DNA of 64,000 bases from Rs1 sp000416275 (lineage in GTDB: Bacteria; Pseudomonadota; Gammaproteobacteria; Pseudomonadales; Balneatricaceae). Under the pieces are notes generated by a model. That model was not told the origin of the DNA. It ran no database searches and was given only the letters and a program-made list of their open reading frames with translations. Positions 27,578-36,831 of this stretch are shown one piece after another. Positions within the stretch are counted from its first letter, which is position 1; every line of letters starts with the position of its first letter. The stretch covers positions 2,108,001-2,172,000 of the forward strand of contig OZ251574.1 in assembly GCA_965243635.1 (NCBI GenBank). Reading direction: 5' to 3'. Made by a program: the position numbers and the translations under genes.

Positions 27578-27668
27578 GGGGACTTATAAAATCGGCTTTA
27601 CATGCGCTGTCACCCTCGATTTATCCGGTAAAACCTTCCAATGCATTTGCTCGTCAGCTTATATTAAA

Positions 27669-27828
27669 CCTGAATCAGTGACTTCACTGCACTACATAGC
27701 GCAAGCTCTTGATTCTACAGCGGTTAGAAAAATACCCGCTGAACCTACGGGTGCAGCTAAGATTTTTCAATTCCACTGTAGAACCAATATCTTACACTCT
27801 GTATTCACTTTGAAGTCACGGATTCAGG
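27669..27828 (+). repeat. CCTGAATC MITE, 160-bp, with target duplication TTAAA
   Basis: An intact copy from CCTGAATCAGTGACTTCA to TGAAGTCACGGATTCAGG, flanked on both sides by TTAAA. A reading frame runs through it (LHYIAQALDSTAVRKIPAEP), but the same frame recurs in all copies and is a by-product. Confidence 0.9.
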
Positions 27829-27996
27829 TTAAATTGATAAATACACCAATTACCGTCACGAAAAAAATTATAAGCGATAGGTACTATTTTTAATCGGTGT
27901 TATACTGCGCTGCTTTTTATTGCGTGCTTGAATTTTAAAGATAGTTTTAAATTAAAAAGCACTGCGCTGCCCTTCAATTAAATTCGGTATATTCCT

Positions 27997-29580
27997 TTGC
28001 TCGTATCCTCAAATCTTAGTATCCAGTTTGGTGCAAAACCACTCTTCGAAAATGTATCCGTTAAATTTGGTGATGGTAATCGCTATGGCTTAATTGGTGC
28101 TAATGGTTGTGGGAAGTCCACGTTAATGAAAATATTTGGTGGGGATTTAGAGCCTTCATCAGGTAACGTTGCAACGGACCCCACCGAGCGTATCGGCAAA
28201 CTAAAGCAAGACCAGTTTGCCTTTGAAGAAAATACCGTGATTGACACCGTCATCATGGGGCACGGCGAACTTTGGACGGTCAAAGAAGAGCGGGACGCCA
28301 TCTATGCGAACCCGGACATGAGCGAAGCAGATGGCTTGCGCGCCGCGGATCTTGAGGGTGAATTTGCCGAGCTTGATGGCTATACCGCCGAGTCGAGAGC
28401 CGGTGAATTATTGCTAGGTGTCGGTATCCCGATCGAGCAACACTTTGGTTTGATGAGTGAAGTGGCCCCCGGTTGGAAACTGCGAGTGCTGTTGGCGCAA
28501 GTGCTGTTTTCTAACCCAGATATCATGTTACTAGATGAGCCGACCAACAACTTGGATATTAATACTATCCGCTGGTTGGAAAGTGTCTTGAATGAACGCA
28601 ATTGCACAATGATCATCATCTCGCACGACAGACACTTTTTAAACAGTGTCTGCACACATATGGCCGATTTAGATTACGGTGAGTTGCGCGTATATCCGGG
28701 CAATTACGATGAATACATGACAGCATCGACCATGATTCAAGAGCAATTACAGACCAACAATGCGAAAAAGAAAGCGCAGATATCAGAGCTAAAAGCGTTT
28801 GTCAGTCGCTTCTCGGCGAATGCCTCTAAGTCTAAGCAGGCAACATCGCGAGCCAAGCAAATAGATAAGATTGAATTGGCTGAAATTAAACCTTCCAGCC
28901 GTCAGAATCCCTTTATCCGCTTTGAGCAAGAGAAAAAGCTGCACCGATTGGCGATAGAGATAGAAGGCTTGAGCAAAAGCTATACCACAACCTTGTTTAA
29001 AGACCTTAATCTAATGATTGAAGTTGGAGAGAGAGTGGCGATCATCGGACCTAACGGCATCGGCAAAACCACGCTGTTACGCTGCCTACAAGGTGATGTG
29101 GAACCTAGCTCGGGTACTGTAAAATGGTCGGAAAATGCCAGTGTAGGTTACTATGCCCAAGACCATGCCGCTGATTTTGAAGAAGATAAAGTACTACTTG
29201 ATTGGATGGGGCAGTGGAGCCAGGAAGGGGATGATGAACAGGTCATTCGGGGCACACTAGGTCGCTTGTTGTTCTCTCAAAAAGACATTCATAAATCAGT
29301 TAAAGTTATTTCAGGTGGTGAGCAGGGGCGCATGTTGTTCGGCAAGCTAATGTTGGCGAAAAACAATGTACTCTTAATGGATGAGCCAACTAACCACTTA
29401 GATATGGAATCCATAGAGTCACTAAACTTAGCGTTGGACAACTACAAAGGCACTTTGATCTTTGTCAGTCACGACCGCGAGTTTGTCTCCTCTTTGGCGA
29501 CTAGAATCTTAGAGATCACTGATCGGGGAATTACTGATTTCAAAGGTGGCTATGAAGAGTACCTTAAAAGCCAAGCTTAA
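27997..29580 (+). CDS. ybiT: ABC-F ATPase YbiT
   Basis: A 527-residue soluble ABC-F protein with two ATPase domains and no membrane segment. Walker A sites GANGCGKST and GPNGIGKTT; signature-like LSG-type EVAPGWKLR and ISGGEQGRM; Walker B LLDEPTNNLD and LMDEPTNHLD. The inter-domain linker holds the KSKQATSRAKQIDKIE segment. N-terminus MLVSSNLSIQFGAKPLFEN and overall sequence are very close to E. coli YbiT, a ribosome-associated translation factor. TTG start at 27997, as the family N-terminus dictates. Confidence 0.92.
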   Translation: MLVSSNLSIQFGAKPLFENVSVKFGDGNRYGLIGANGCGKSTLMKIFGGDLEPSSGNVATDPTERIGKLKQDQFAFEENTVIDTVIMGHGELWTVKEERDAIYANPDMSEADGLRAADLEGEFAELDGYTAESRAGELLLGVGIPIEQHFGLMSEVAPGWKLRVLLAQVLFSNPDIMLLDEPTNNLDINTIRWLESVLNERNCTMIIISHDRHFLNSVCTHMADLDYGELRVYPGNYDEYMTASTMIQEQLQTNNAKKKAQISELKAFVSRFSANASKSKQATSRAKQIDKIELAEIKPSSRQNPFIRFEQEKKLHRLAIEIEGLSKSYTTTLFKDLNLMIEVGERVAIIGPNGIGKTTLLRCLQGDVEPSSGTVKWSENASVGYYAQDHAADFEEDKVLLDWMGQWSQEGDDEQVIRGTLGRLLFSQKDIHKSVKVISGGEQGRMLFGKLMLAKNNVLLMDEPTNHLDMESIESLNLALDNYKGTLIFVSHDREFVSSLATRILEITDRGITDFKGGYEEYLKSQA

Positions 29581-29621
29581 AAGAGACTAAGTTAGTAAAT
29601 CAATGATAGGGCAAATGTAAG

Positions 29622-30674
29622 ATGAGAATAAATTGGTTTCCAGGGCATATGAACAAAGCGCGGAAAGAAATCGCGGAGGCCATGGATGAAATAGATATGG
29701 TGATTGAAGTGCTAGATGCGCGTCTACCTATGTCTAGTCAAAATCCGATGATTAAAGACTTACGCAATGCCACACCAGTATTGAAATTACTGAATAAACA
29801 AGATCTTGCCGATCCAGTACACACCCAAGAATGGGTTGACTACTTTAATCAGCAAGAGCATGTGCAGGCGATATCGATTGATGCCGGCAACAAAAAGTTA
29901 ATTGCAAAGATCCCCGACATTGCGAAAAAGATGGCGCCGATCCGCATCCGCAATGACAGACCGGTAAGAGTGATGATCATGGGGATTCCCAACGTCGGCA
30001 AATCAACCATGATCAACGCATTAGTCGGTCGTCGCATTGCCAAAGTAGGCAATGAGCCCGCGGTGACTAAAAGGCAAGCCCGCTATACGCTCGCCAACGG
30101 TTTGATACTTTCAGATACACCGGGAATGTTGTGGCCAAAGATCGAAGATCACGATTCAGGTTTTCGCCTAGCGACCAGCGGCGCCATTAGAGATACAGCA
30201 TTAGAGTATCAAACAGTGGCACTGTATGCGGCTGAGTTTATGTTGAAAAAATATCCTCAGCGGATGTTAGAAAGATACAAACTGCAAGCATTGCCAAGCA
30301 CCGACTTAGAAATGCTGAAAATTATCGGCAGTAAGCGTGGCGGATTGCGAGCGGGCGGAAAAATAGACCTGCACAAGGCGTCCGAAGTGATGATTCATGA
30401 CATTCGCAGTGGCAAATTGGGCTTGATCACATATGAAACGGTCGCCGAGTGGCAGATCAAATTTGAGGAGGCAAAACAGCAACTCATCGATGCGCAAATC
30501 GAGCGCGAAGCAGAGCAGTCCGAACAAAATTTAATAGATGCAGAGCGATCCCAGCGAGACGCTCAACGTCAGGCATACAAAACCCAGAACGCGATCGACG
30601 ACGAACAGCGCGAACGTGAAGAAAATGAAAAGAAAGCCAACGCTTTCGACAGCAATAATAGAGGTGACCAATAA
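29622..30674 (+). CDS. YlqF/RbgA-like circularly permuted GTPase
   Basis: A 350-residue GTPase with permuted motif order: G4 NKQD near the N-terminus (LLNKQDLADP), then G1 GIPNVGKST, G3 DTPGM. The N-terminal NWFPGHMNKARKEI is the RbgA hallmark. Family members assemble the 50S ribosomal subunit. The C-terminal about 60 residues are a charged Glu/Gln/Arg-rich helix. It is followed by a small basic protein gene with a one-base overlap (TAATG), forming a ribosome-related unit with ybiT upstream. Confidence 0.88.
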   Translation: MRINWFPGHMNKARKEIAEAMDEIDMVIEVLDARLPMSSQNPMIKDLRNATPVLKLLNKQDLADPVHTQEWVDYFNQQEHVQAISIDAGNKKLIAKIPDIAKKMAPIRIRNDRPVRVMIMGIPNVGKSTMINALVGRRIAKVGNEPAVTKRQARYTLANGLILSDTPGMLWPKIEDHDSGFRLATSGAIRDTALEYQTVALYAAEFMLKKYPQRMLERYKLQALPSTDLEMLKIIGSKRGGLRAGGKIDLHKASEVMIHDIRSGKLGLITYETVAEWQIKFEEAKQQLIDAQIEREAEQSEQNLIDAERSQRDAQRQAYKTQNAIDDEQREREENEKKANAFDSNNRGDQ

Positions 30675-30940
30675 TGTCACGTAGTAAGAAAAAACGTACC
30701 GGTTTAATGACCATCCTAGACCGCCCGCCCAGTAAAAAAGAATTTCTAGAAGATCCAGACAGTAAAGAAAGTCGCAAGAAAAAGGCTTTAGCAGAAAAGA
30801 AAAAACCGCAATCAGTCTATGAAAAGGGCCGCAGCGAGAAAAAAAGCCAAGCGCAAAAAGATGCCGAAGCCGCCGCTCACGCCGCAGCTAATAAAGGCCG
30901 CTTAGCGGATAAAATTAAAGCGGCGCACGCCAAAAAATAA
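30674..30940 (+). CDS. Small Lys-rich protein of unknown function
   Basis: Eighty-eight residues, strongly basic at the start (SRSKKKRTGLMTILDRPPSKKEF) and Ala/Lys-rich at the end. I do not recognise a characterised family. Its TAATG overlap with the YlqF-like GTPase gene and its rRNA-protein-like composition suggest a ribosome assembly partner or RNA-binding protein, which is inference. No membrane segment. Confidence 0.65.
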   Translation: MSRSKKKRTGLMTILDRPPSKKEFLEDPDSKESRKKKALAEKKKPQSVYEKGRSEKKSQAQKDAEAAAHAAANKGRLADKIKAAHAKK

Positions 30941-30944
30941 TCTG

Positions 30945-30964
30945 CAGCTAAAATAGCTGGTTTA
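30945..30964 (+). terminator. Weak hairpin terminator after the small basic gene
   Basis: CAGCTA, loop AAA, TAGCTG followed by GTTTATT. The stem is only six pairs, so termination would be partial. Confidence 0.4.
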
Positions 30965-31000
30965 TTCTAAGCGGGATCCATGGTTTCAATGTCAATCAAT

Positions 31001-31036
31001 AGCTTGCGCTATACGGCAGTGAAATCACTGATTCAG
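31001..31036 (-). repeat. End fragment of a CCTGAATC MITE
   Basis: AGCTTGCGCTATACGGCAGT..ATCACTGATTCAG matches the inward-read left end of the element in reverse orientation. The rest of the copy is gone. Confidence 0.5.
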
Positions 31037-31071
31037 AACAGCGATAGACCAGCTCAGAGCGGACCCCGATT

Positions 31072-31722
31072 GTGAACAACATAAATTGCCAGGCGGATCT
31101 AGATGCCGATATTGGGCAGCTACTCCAACAAGATCCACGTTTAACTGCGGTGCTCAATATAGCGCTAACCGACGTCGAATCAATACCCTTGCGATTACGT
31201 GCTGGTGGCTTTGCCGGGCTGGCGACAATTATTGTCGGCCAGTTATTGTCAGTGGCAAGTGCCAAGGCAATCAGCGGGCGCTTAAAACAATTAGTGACGC
31301 CATTAACGGCAGAAAATTACTTAGCCATTGACCGACAGCTACTGCTAGATTGTGGCCTATCGAACAGCAAATACCAAACCCTGCAGGGGGTTGCCAGCGC
31401 GCAAGTGGCAGGGGAGTTAGATTTTACCCAATTGGCAAAGCTGAGTGCGCCGCAGGCGCTAGCATTACTCTGTGCCTATAAAGGCATAGGGCCATGGACA
31501 GCAGAAGTTTATTTGTTATTTTGTATCGGTCACCGCGACATCTTCCCCGCCGGTGATTTAGCCCTGCAAAAGGCAGTCGCCGCGGCGCTGGGCTTAAAAG
31601 CCACACCGCAGGCAAAACAAATGCGCAGCATTGCCGAGCAGTGGTCGCCGTATCGGGGCAGTGCCGCACGATTATTCTGGGCCTATTATGCGCAACTTAA
31701 ACAGCGCTCCGGGATTGTCTAG
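31072..31722 (+). CDS. DNA-3-methyladenine glycosylase II family protein (AlkA-like, HhH-GPD)
   Basis: A 216-residue base-excision repair glycosylase. The HhH-GPD element is visible as LLCAYKGIGPWTAEVYLLFCIGHRDIFPAGDLALQKAV, with hairpin (KGIGPWTA) and catalytic Asp in FPAGDLAL. It lacks the N-terminal AlkA domain, like the short MAG/AlkA forms. GTG start at 31072; weak ribosome site. It acts on alkylated purines. Confidence 0.85.
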   Translation: MNNINCQADLDADIGQLLQQDPRLTAVLNIALTDVESIPLRLRAGGFAGLATIIVGQLLSVASAKAISGRLKQLVTPLTAENYLAIDRQLLLDCGLSNSKYQTLQGVASAQVAGELDFTQLAKLSAPQALALLCAYKGIGPWTAEVYLLFCIGHRDIFPAGDLALQKAVAAALGLKATPQAKQMRSIAEQWSPYRGSAARLFWAYYAQLKQRSGIV

Positions 31723-31880
31723 CATATCAAAAACACGAATTATCAATCAGTTAAAATGATTAGTTAAAGTATTGTTGTGTTTATGATTGCCAGCAAAACT
31801 AGACGGCTAGCAGCCGGTTGGACTAAACACTCAGCTAATCCAAAAAACCTGTATGCCCACCTTACACAAGAGAACAATTA

Positions 31881-33134
31881 ATGAAACATTATGATGTGAT
31901 CATCATTGGCGCCGGTGCATCTGGTTTATACTGCGCAATCAACGCCGGTTATCGCGGTAAGTCAGTGCTGGTTATCGAGCACAGCAAACGCATCGGCCGT
32001 AAAATATTAATGTCCGGAGGCGGGCGCTGTAACTTCACAAACATCCACAATGGCCCCCAACACTTTATCTCCGGCAACTCGCATTTCTGCAAATCGGCAC
32101 TGAGTCGCTTTAGCGTGCAGACTTTTATCGATCAAGTAGAGCGGCACGATATCGCCTACCACGAAAAAACCTTAGGTCAGCTGTTCTGCGATGACAGCAG
32201 TCGTAAAATATTACATATGTTGACCACCGAAATAGAGTGGGCAGGGGTCGAAATATCCACCCAGACCAGCGTAGAAAATATCCAAGCGATCGACACTCAA
32301 GCGCAAGTTACAGATTCCCAAAGCCCGTCTCAGATCGCACGCTATAAAGTGCAGACCAACACCGCCAGCTTAACTGCCAGCTCAATCGTGATTGCCAGTG
32401 GCGGGCTATCTATCCCCAACGGCGGCGCATCGCCTTTCGCCTACCATATCGCCAAACAATTCGGCCTGAAAGTGACCCCCTTAAGTGCGGCGCTAGTCCC
32501 TTTTACCTTGCCACCGGAGAGCCTTAAATTTCTAAAACCACTCTCGGGCGTCTCGCACTTTGTACGCGTGACCACCGAAGATGGCACAGTCTTTACCGAG
32601 GCGATGCTCTTTACGCATCGCGGCTTAAGTGGACCTGTGATGCTGCAAGCGTCGAGCTATTGGAAGAGTGGCGAGTTTATCAGCATCAACCTATTCCCCA
32701 ATACCGACTGCTTAACCTGGTTAAAAGAGCAGCGTGAGCAAAAATCTAAGTCGGAGATACAAAGCTTATTAGGCCAGCATTTAACCAAGCGACTAGCGCA
32801 AACCTTACTAGAATTCTGGCAGCTACAGAATAGGGACTTAGCGGCGCTAAAAGCCAATCAGCCGATCGGACAAATCAACAATAGCCAACTAGAAGCACTG
32901 GCCAAACAACTCACCGATTGGAAAATCCAGCCCGGCGGCACAGAAGGGTACCGCACTGCAGAAGTCACGCTAGGTGGGATCGATACTAACGAAGTCTCCT
33001 CAAAAAGCTTTGAGGCCAAGAAAGCGGCAGGGCTGTTTTTTATCGGCGAGAGCTTGGATGTTACCGGGCACTTGGGCGGGCACAATTTTCAATGGGCTTG
33101 GGCAAGTGGGTTTTGTGCGGCGGGGTATGTTTGA
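31881..33134 (+). CDS. YhiN/HI0933-family NAD(P)/FAD-dependent oxidoreductase
   Basis: A 417-residue flavoprotein of the HI0933-like family. The dinucleotide-binding motif is IIGAGASGLYCAINAGYRGKSVLVIEH, followed by the family's KILMSGGGRCNFTN and near the C-terminus GLFFIGESLDVTGHLGGHNFQWAWASG. No verified substrate is known for YhiN-type proteins. The gene is monocistronic and ends 70 bp before the defence island, marking the edge of the housekeeping block. Confidence 0.88.
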   Translation: MKHYDVIIIGAGASGLYCAINAGYRGKSVLVIEHSKRIGRKILMSGGGRCNFTNIHNGPQHFISGNSHFCKSALSRFSVQTFIDQVERHDIAYHEKTLGQLFCDDSSRKILHMLTTEIEWAGVEISTQTSVENIQAIDTQAQVTDSQSPSQIARYKVQTNTASLTASSIVIASGGLSIPNGGASPFAYHIAKQFGLKVTPLSAALVPFTLPPESLKFLKPLSGVSHFVRVTTEDGTVFTEAMLFTHRGLSGPVMLQASSYWKSGEFISINLFPNTDCLTWLKEQREQKSKSEIQSLLGQHLTKRLAQTLLEFWQLQNRDLAALKANQPIGQINNSQLEALAKQLTDWKIQPGGTEGYRTAEVTLGGIDTNEVSSKSFEAKKAAGLFFIGESLDVTGHLGGHNFQWAWASGFCAAGYV

Positions 33135-33204
33135 AAATGTTTTATCATTACGAGGCTGATATAGGATCCTTGACGGTGATATTATAATTCTAAGGCGTAA
33201 TTTT

Positions 33205-33927
33205 ATGATGCATGATTGTTTTAGTGAAGAAGAGAAAGCGATACATGATATCGCTATGGCTTTTGTCCGAAGGAAAGCAAACAAAAAGGCTATAGCAAAA
33301 AAATATGTTGATGCTTATCCACGCGAAGAGAACCCTGTTTCCATTTTCATGGCCGGCTCTCCTGGAGCAGGGAAAACAGAAATAGCAAGACAGCTGCTCT
33401 TTCAACTAGACGGGTCTGCTTTGCATATTGACAATGATGAACTTAGAGGCGAATTTGAGGCTTATAACGGAGCCAACTCTCATCTATTTCAAGCTCCAGC
33501 TACAAGATTAGTCGAAGCTATTCACGATAGGGCGTTAAAGCGAAAAGTTAGCTTTATCCTCGACTCCACTCTATCAGATTTCGACAAAGCCAAACAGAAT
33601 ATAGAGCGTTCGCTGAACAAGGAACGACATGTGGAGATACTATTCGTTTATCAAAACCCCGAAAAAGCTTGGGAGTTTGTCATGGCTAGAGAAAAATTGG
33701 AAGGGAGAAGAGTTCCTCCCGAAATTTTTGTTACTCAGTTCATATCTTCCCAAGTTGTTGTAAATGAACTAAAGAGTTATTTCGGACAGAGCATCAAGAT
33801 GGGAGTTCTCGTCAAAAACCTTGACGGCTCTGCAAAGTTGTACCATAGTAATGTCAATAACATTGACCAATATATACACACTAAGTATAATACGGCGGCC
33901 ATTAATACAGTGGTTGGTTTAGGCTAA
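33205..33927 (+). CDS. Zeta-toxin-like P-loop kinase
   Basis: A 240-residue kinase of the zeta toxin family. Walker A GSPGAGKT at about residues 51-58, then HIDNDELRGEF with Asp residues at 76 and 78 in the place of the substrate-binding Asp, and a late REKLEGRRVPPEIF arginine segment. Zeta toxins phosphorylate UDP-GlcNAc and related sugars. There is no epsilon antitoxin upstream; a 56-codon ORF 16 bp downstream is the candidate partner, with a strong terminator after both. MM at the start leaves 33205 or 33208 possible. Confidence 0.85.
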   Translation: MMHDCFSEEEKAIHDIAMAFVRRKANKKAIAKKYVDAYPREENPVSIFMAGSPGAGKTEIARQLLFQLDGSALHIDNDELRGEFEAYNGANSHLFQAPATRLVEAIHDRALKRKVSFILDSTLSDFDKAKQNIERSLNKERHVEILFVYQNPEKAWEFVMAREKLEGRRVPPEIFVTQFISSQVVVNELKSYFGQSIKMGVLVKNLDGSAKLYHSNVNNIDQYIHTKYNTAAINTVVGLG

Positions 33928-33943
33928 ATAGAGGTAAACAACC

Positions 33944-34114
33944 ATGCTTTCACTATTAGAAAGGCGTCCTAAAGTTGAGTCTACAAAGTTTTCAGATTTT
34001 TTTCGCTCGTCTGCAGCTAGAGACAAAAAGAAGATTTTTGCTAAGGCTCTTAAAGCTGCGTCAACTGAACAACAGAAAATAGTTGATATGGCGAACAGTT
34101 TAAAATCAGTTTGA
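33944..34114 (+). CDS. Small protein following the zeta-like kinase; candidate antitoxin
   Basis: A 56-residue ORF starting MLSLLERRPKVESTKFSDFF, with GAGG a few bases upstream and a TGA at 34112. It is basic, probably helical (KKKIFAKALKAASTEQQKIV), and shares one transcript with the kinase gene. No known antitoxin fold is recognisable. Its size, position and terminator support a two-gene toxin-antitoxin module with toxin-first order, inferred from context. Confidence 0.6.
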   Translation: MLSLLERRPKVESTKFSDFFRSSAARDKKKIFAKALKAASTEQQKIVDMANSLKSV

Positions 34115-34119
34115 TTAAT

Positions 34120-34162
34120 CAGGCAATAAATAAGCAGCTATAGGCTGCTTTTTTATTACCTG
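34120..34162 (+). terminator. Strong rho-independent terminator after the zeta module
   Basis: AAGCAGC, TATAG loop, GCTGCTTTTTTATT, with the stem extended outward by AATAAA/TTTATT and CAGG/CCTG. The module therefore ends here, separate from the restriction operon. Confidence 0.85.
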
Positions 34163-34764
34163 ATGCTTCAGAATTACTGGTTATTCGGGATAATTATCGG
34201 ACGTTGCTTGTCACCTTGTGACTTTTTAAAAGACCGTAACGTTACCCCAAAGAATAAAACCTATACAACAATTCACAAAATTGGCGGCCTCAGACAGGCC
34301 GTCTCGGTAACTGCTCCCTGTGTTACTCTACCTCCTATATCCATATAGTCGCAGGCCCAGCTTCGCTTTACGCGACGTCCTGTCGCTACACCAGCCAATT
34401 TGGTAAATTGCTCCGGCGGCAATACCAAGGTGGTTTGTGGCTCCGTAGGTCTATTTTGTGTTATATGAAGCGTCTGTCCCAAAGTGCAATCCCCGAAGAG
34501 TCTAAATTATTTAACAAACTTTTAAACATAAGATACCTGTCAATATTTGCTGCGAGTCTTTTATCCATTTTACCTTTCTATACGTCTTGTAATATTCAAT
34601 GATATTAATGCTTTAGCTGCGCAACTATGTTAGATAAATATGAAACAATTCAGGGTGCGTGTTATAGTCGTTTCCATTGCATTAAAATGAATTTTAGTTA
34701 CCGTAAAATAGCCTATAGTGTACCTGCTAGCAGGCACTATTTAGAGATCTGGAAGGATGTATAA
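34163..34764. other. 600-bp intergenic region with no supportable gene
   Basis: There are short frames on both strands (for example 34482-34273 minus and 34408-34602 plus), none resembling a known protein or having a convincing ribosome site. The block around 34285-34440 has balanced G+C and several inverted repeats (GGCCTC..CAGACAGGCC), so a structured RNA or a remnant gene is possible. The promoter for the restriction operon should lie in 34660-34750. Confidence 0.4.
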
Positions 34765-35169
34765 GTGCAGACACCAATAGTCGCTAAAACCGATCCGGAC
34801 ATTTTACGGGTCACTGTTTATGTCTTAAATATGAGTAAAGCGAAGCAGACATTCAGCGTATTAAGTGCAGCCCAGTCAGCAGCGTTGAATGGCATCAATG
34901 AATACCGGATTGCTGAAATATTAGGTGATATTTGCCTCCAGCCTGATGGTCCCAACAGCATTGGTCGGCTGACGACGATAGATCAGAATTATTCGCACAA
35001 TATACCGGGTAATTGGACGCTCAATGCCCAAGCCTACTTTAGCTATCTGTCTTATCTTTCAGTTAAAAACGCAGAGAAGGCAAATCAAACAGCAAAGTAT
35101 TCAATGTGGATTGCCATTGCGGCCTTCGCTATTAGTGGCATTAGCAGTTTAGCTACACTTTTTAACTAA
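34765..35169 (+). CDS. Small single-pass membrane protein upstream of hsdM
   Basis: A 134-residue protein, GTG start with GGAAGGA seven bases upstream. The first 105 residues are soluble-looking, mixed alpha/beta; the C-terminus SMWIAIAAFAISGISSLATL is one membrane helix (about 112-131). I recognise no family. It lies 33 bp before hsdM in the same direction, so it is probably co-expressed with the restriction system. Confidence 0.6.
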   Translation: MQTPIVAKTDPDILRVTVYVLNMSKAKQTFSVLSAAQSAALNGINEYRIAEILGDICLQPDGPNSIGRLTTIDQNYSHNIPGNWTLNAQAYFSYLSYLSVKNAEKANQTAKYSMWIAIAAFAISGISSLATLFN

Positions 35170-35202
35170 GCGAAAATAGCCAAATTATTAAAGGGAAGAG
35201 AC

Positions 35203-36831
35203 ATGGCAACGGCCACTCAAAAAAGTAACAAAGCAAAGAAAAGTAACAGCAAAGAGTTAGGTTTTGAAGAGGCACTTTGGGATGCCGCTAATAAATTGCG
35301 CGGTAGCGTTGAGTCCGCAGAGTATAAGCATATTGTATTAAGCCTTATATTCCTTAAGTTTATTAGCGATAAGTTTGAAATTCGCAAAGCCGCTATCGAG
35401 GAAGAGCACGGCACACAATATCTGGACATGGTGGAGTTTTACACCATGGAAAACGTGTTTTACTTGCCTGAAGAGGCCCGTTGGTCATTTATCCAAATTA
35501 ACGCTAAGCAAGACGATATTGCAGTTAAGATCGATAGTGCGTTACACAGTGTGGAGAAAAACAACAAAGCGCTAGCCGGTGCCTTGCCCGATAACTATTT
35601 TTCTCGTTTAGGGTTAGATGCCAGCAAGCTTTCGGCGCTGATCGATACCATCAATAACATAGATACTTACTCTAAAACAAAAGGTGCTCAAGAGTGTGAT
35701 AAGAGCGAAGAAGATATCGTTGGCCGCGTCTACGAATACTTTTTAGGTAAGTTCGCCGCGACTGAAGGCAAAGGCGGGGGCGAGTTCTATACGCCAAAAT
35801 CAATCGTTACGCTAATCGCCGATATGATCGAGCCTTTCTCTGGCAAGATTTACGACCCTTGCTGCGGCTCGGGCGGCATGTTTGTGCAATCGCTGAAGTT
35901 TATCAACTCACACAATGGCAACCAAAAAAACGTTTCTATCTATGGTCAGGAATACACCAACACCACCTACAAACTGGCGAAAATGAACTTAGCAGTGCGC
36001 GGTATCTCAGCCAATTTGGGCGCTGTGGCAGGGGATAGCTTTTTTAAAGATCAGCATCCCGATTTAAAAGCCGATTACATTATGGCCAACCCGCCCTTTA
36101 ATCAAAAGCAGTGGCGCGGCGAGAATGAACTGGTCGATGATCCGCGCTGGACAGGCTACCCAACACCACCCACGGGCAATGCCAACTACGCGTGGATCAT
36201 GCACATGATCTCCAAGCTCAGTGAGCATGGCACTGCAGGTTTTGTCTTGGCCAATGGTTCTATGTCATCCAATACCAGTGGCGAGGGGACTATTCGGCAA
36301 AAAATTCTTGAGAATGATTTAGTGGATTGCATGATCGCACTACCCGGGCAGTTGTTTTACACCACGCAAATTCCTGTTTGCCTATGGTTCATCAGTAAAG
36401 ACAAAGGCGGTAATAACGAGAGTGGTTTATTAAAGCGCCGCGACCGTCGTGGTGAAACCTTGTTTATCGACGCCCGCGAAATGGGCACGATGGTGAGTCG
36501 CACGCTTAAGGAACTGACAAACAAAGATATTGCAGTGATTACTGAAACCTACCATATCTGGCGCGGTGAAGAGCTGGCTGTCGCAAATATAGCGCCTTAC
36601 GAAGATAAAGCTGGGTACTGTAAATCGGCGAGCTTGGCTGAGATTGCAGCGAACGATTATGTGTTGACGCCCGGGCGCTATGTGGGGGCGGTGGAAATTG
36701 CAGATGATGGTATTCCGTTTGAAACTAAGATGATGGAGTTGAGTAAGACTTTGTATAGCCAGATGAGCCAAGCGGGTGAGTTGGATAAAGCGATTCGTAA
36801 GAATTTGGAGGCTTTGGGTTATGGGGAGTAA
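35203..36831 (+). CDS. hsdM: Type I restriction-modification DNA methyltransferase subunit M
   Basis: A 542-residue N6-adenine methyltransferase. The HsdM N-terminal helical domain spans about 15-150, then N6_Mtase with FYTPKSIVTLIADMI, SAM-binding motif I DPCCGSGGM at about 218-226 and catalytic motif IV NPPF near 296-299. It works with HsdS to methylate the host recognition site and is essential for cleavage by HsdR. An AGGGAAGAG ribosome site precedes the ATG. It overlaps hsdS by 11 bases. Confidence 0.95.
   Translation: MATATQKSNKAKKSNSKELGFEEALWDAANKLRGSVESAEYKHIVLSLIFLKFISDKFEIRKAAIEEEHGTQYLDMVEFYTMENVFYLPEEARWSFIQINAKQDDIAVKIDSALHSVEKNNKALAGALPDNYFSRLGLDASKLSALIDTINNIDTYSKTKGAQECDKSEEDIVGRVYEYFLGKFAATEGKGGGEFYTPKSIVTLIADMIEPFSGKIYDPCCGSGGMFVQSLKFINSHNGNQKNVSIYGQEYTNTTYKLAKMNLAVRGISANLGAVAGDSFFKDQHPDLKADYIMANPPFNQKQWRGENELVDDPRWTGYPTPPTGNANYAWIMHMISKLSEHGTAGFVLANGSMSSNTSGEGTIRQKILENDLVDCMIALPGQLFYTTQIPVCLWFISKDKGGNNESGLLKRRDRRGETLFIDAREMGTMVSRTLKELTNKDIAVITETYHIWRGEELAVANIAPYEDKAGYCKSASLAEIAANDYVLTPGRYVGAVEIADDGIPFETKMMELSKTLYSQMSQAGELDKAIRKNLEALGYGE

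Noticed and set aside
34273..34482. Minus-strand 69-codon frame in the gap before the restriction operon
   Set aside because: No family similarity, no ribosome site; reported only as an unexplained gap.
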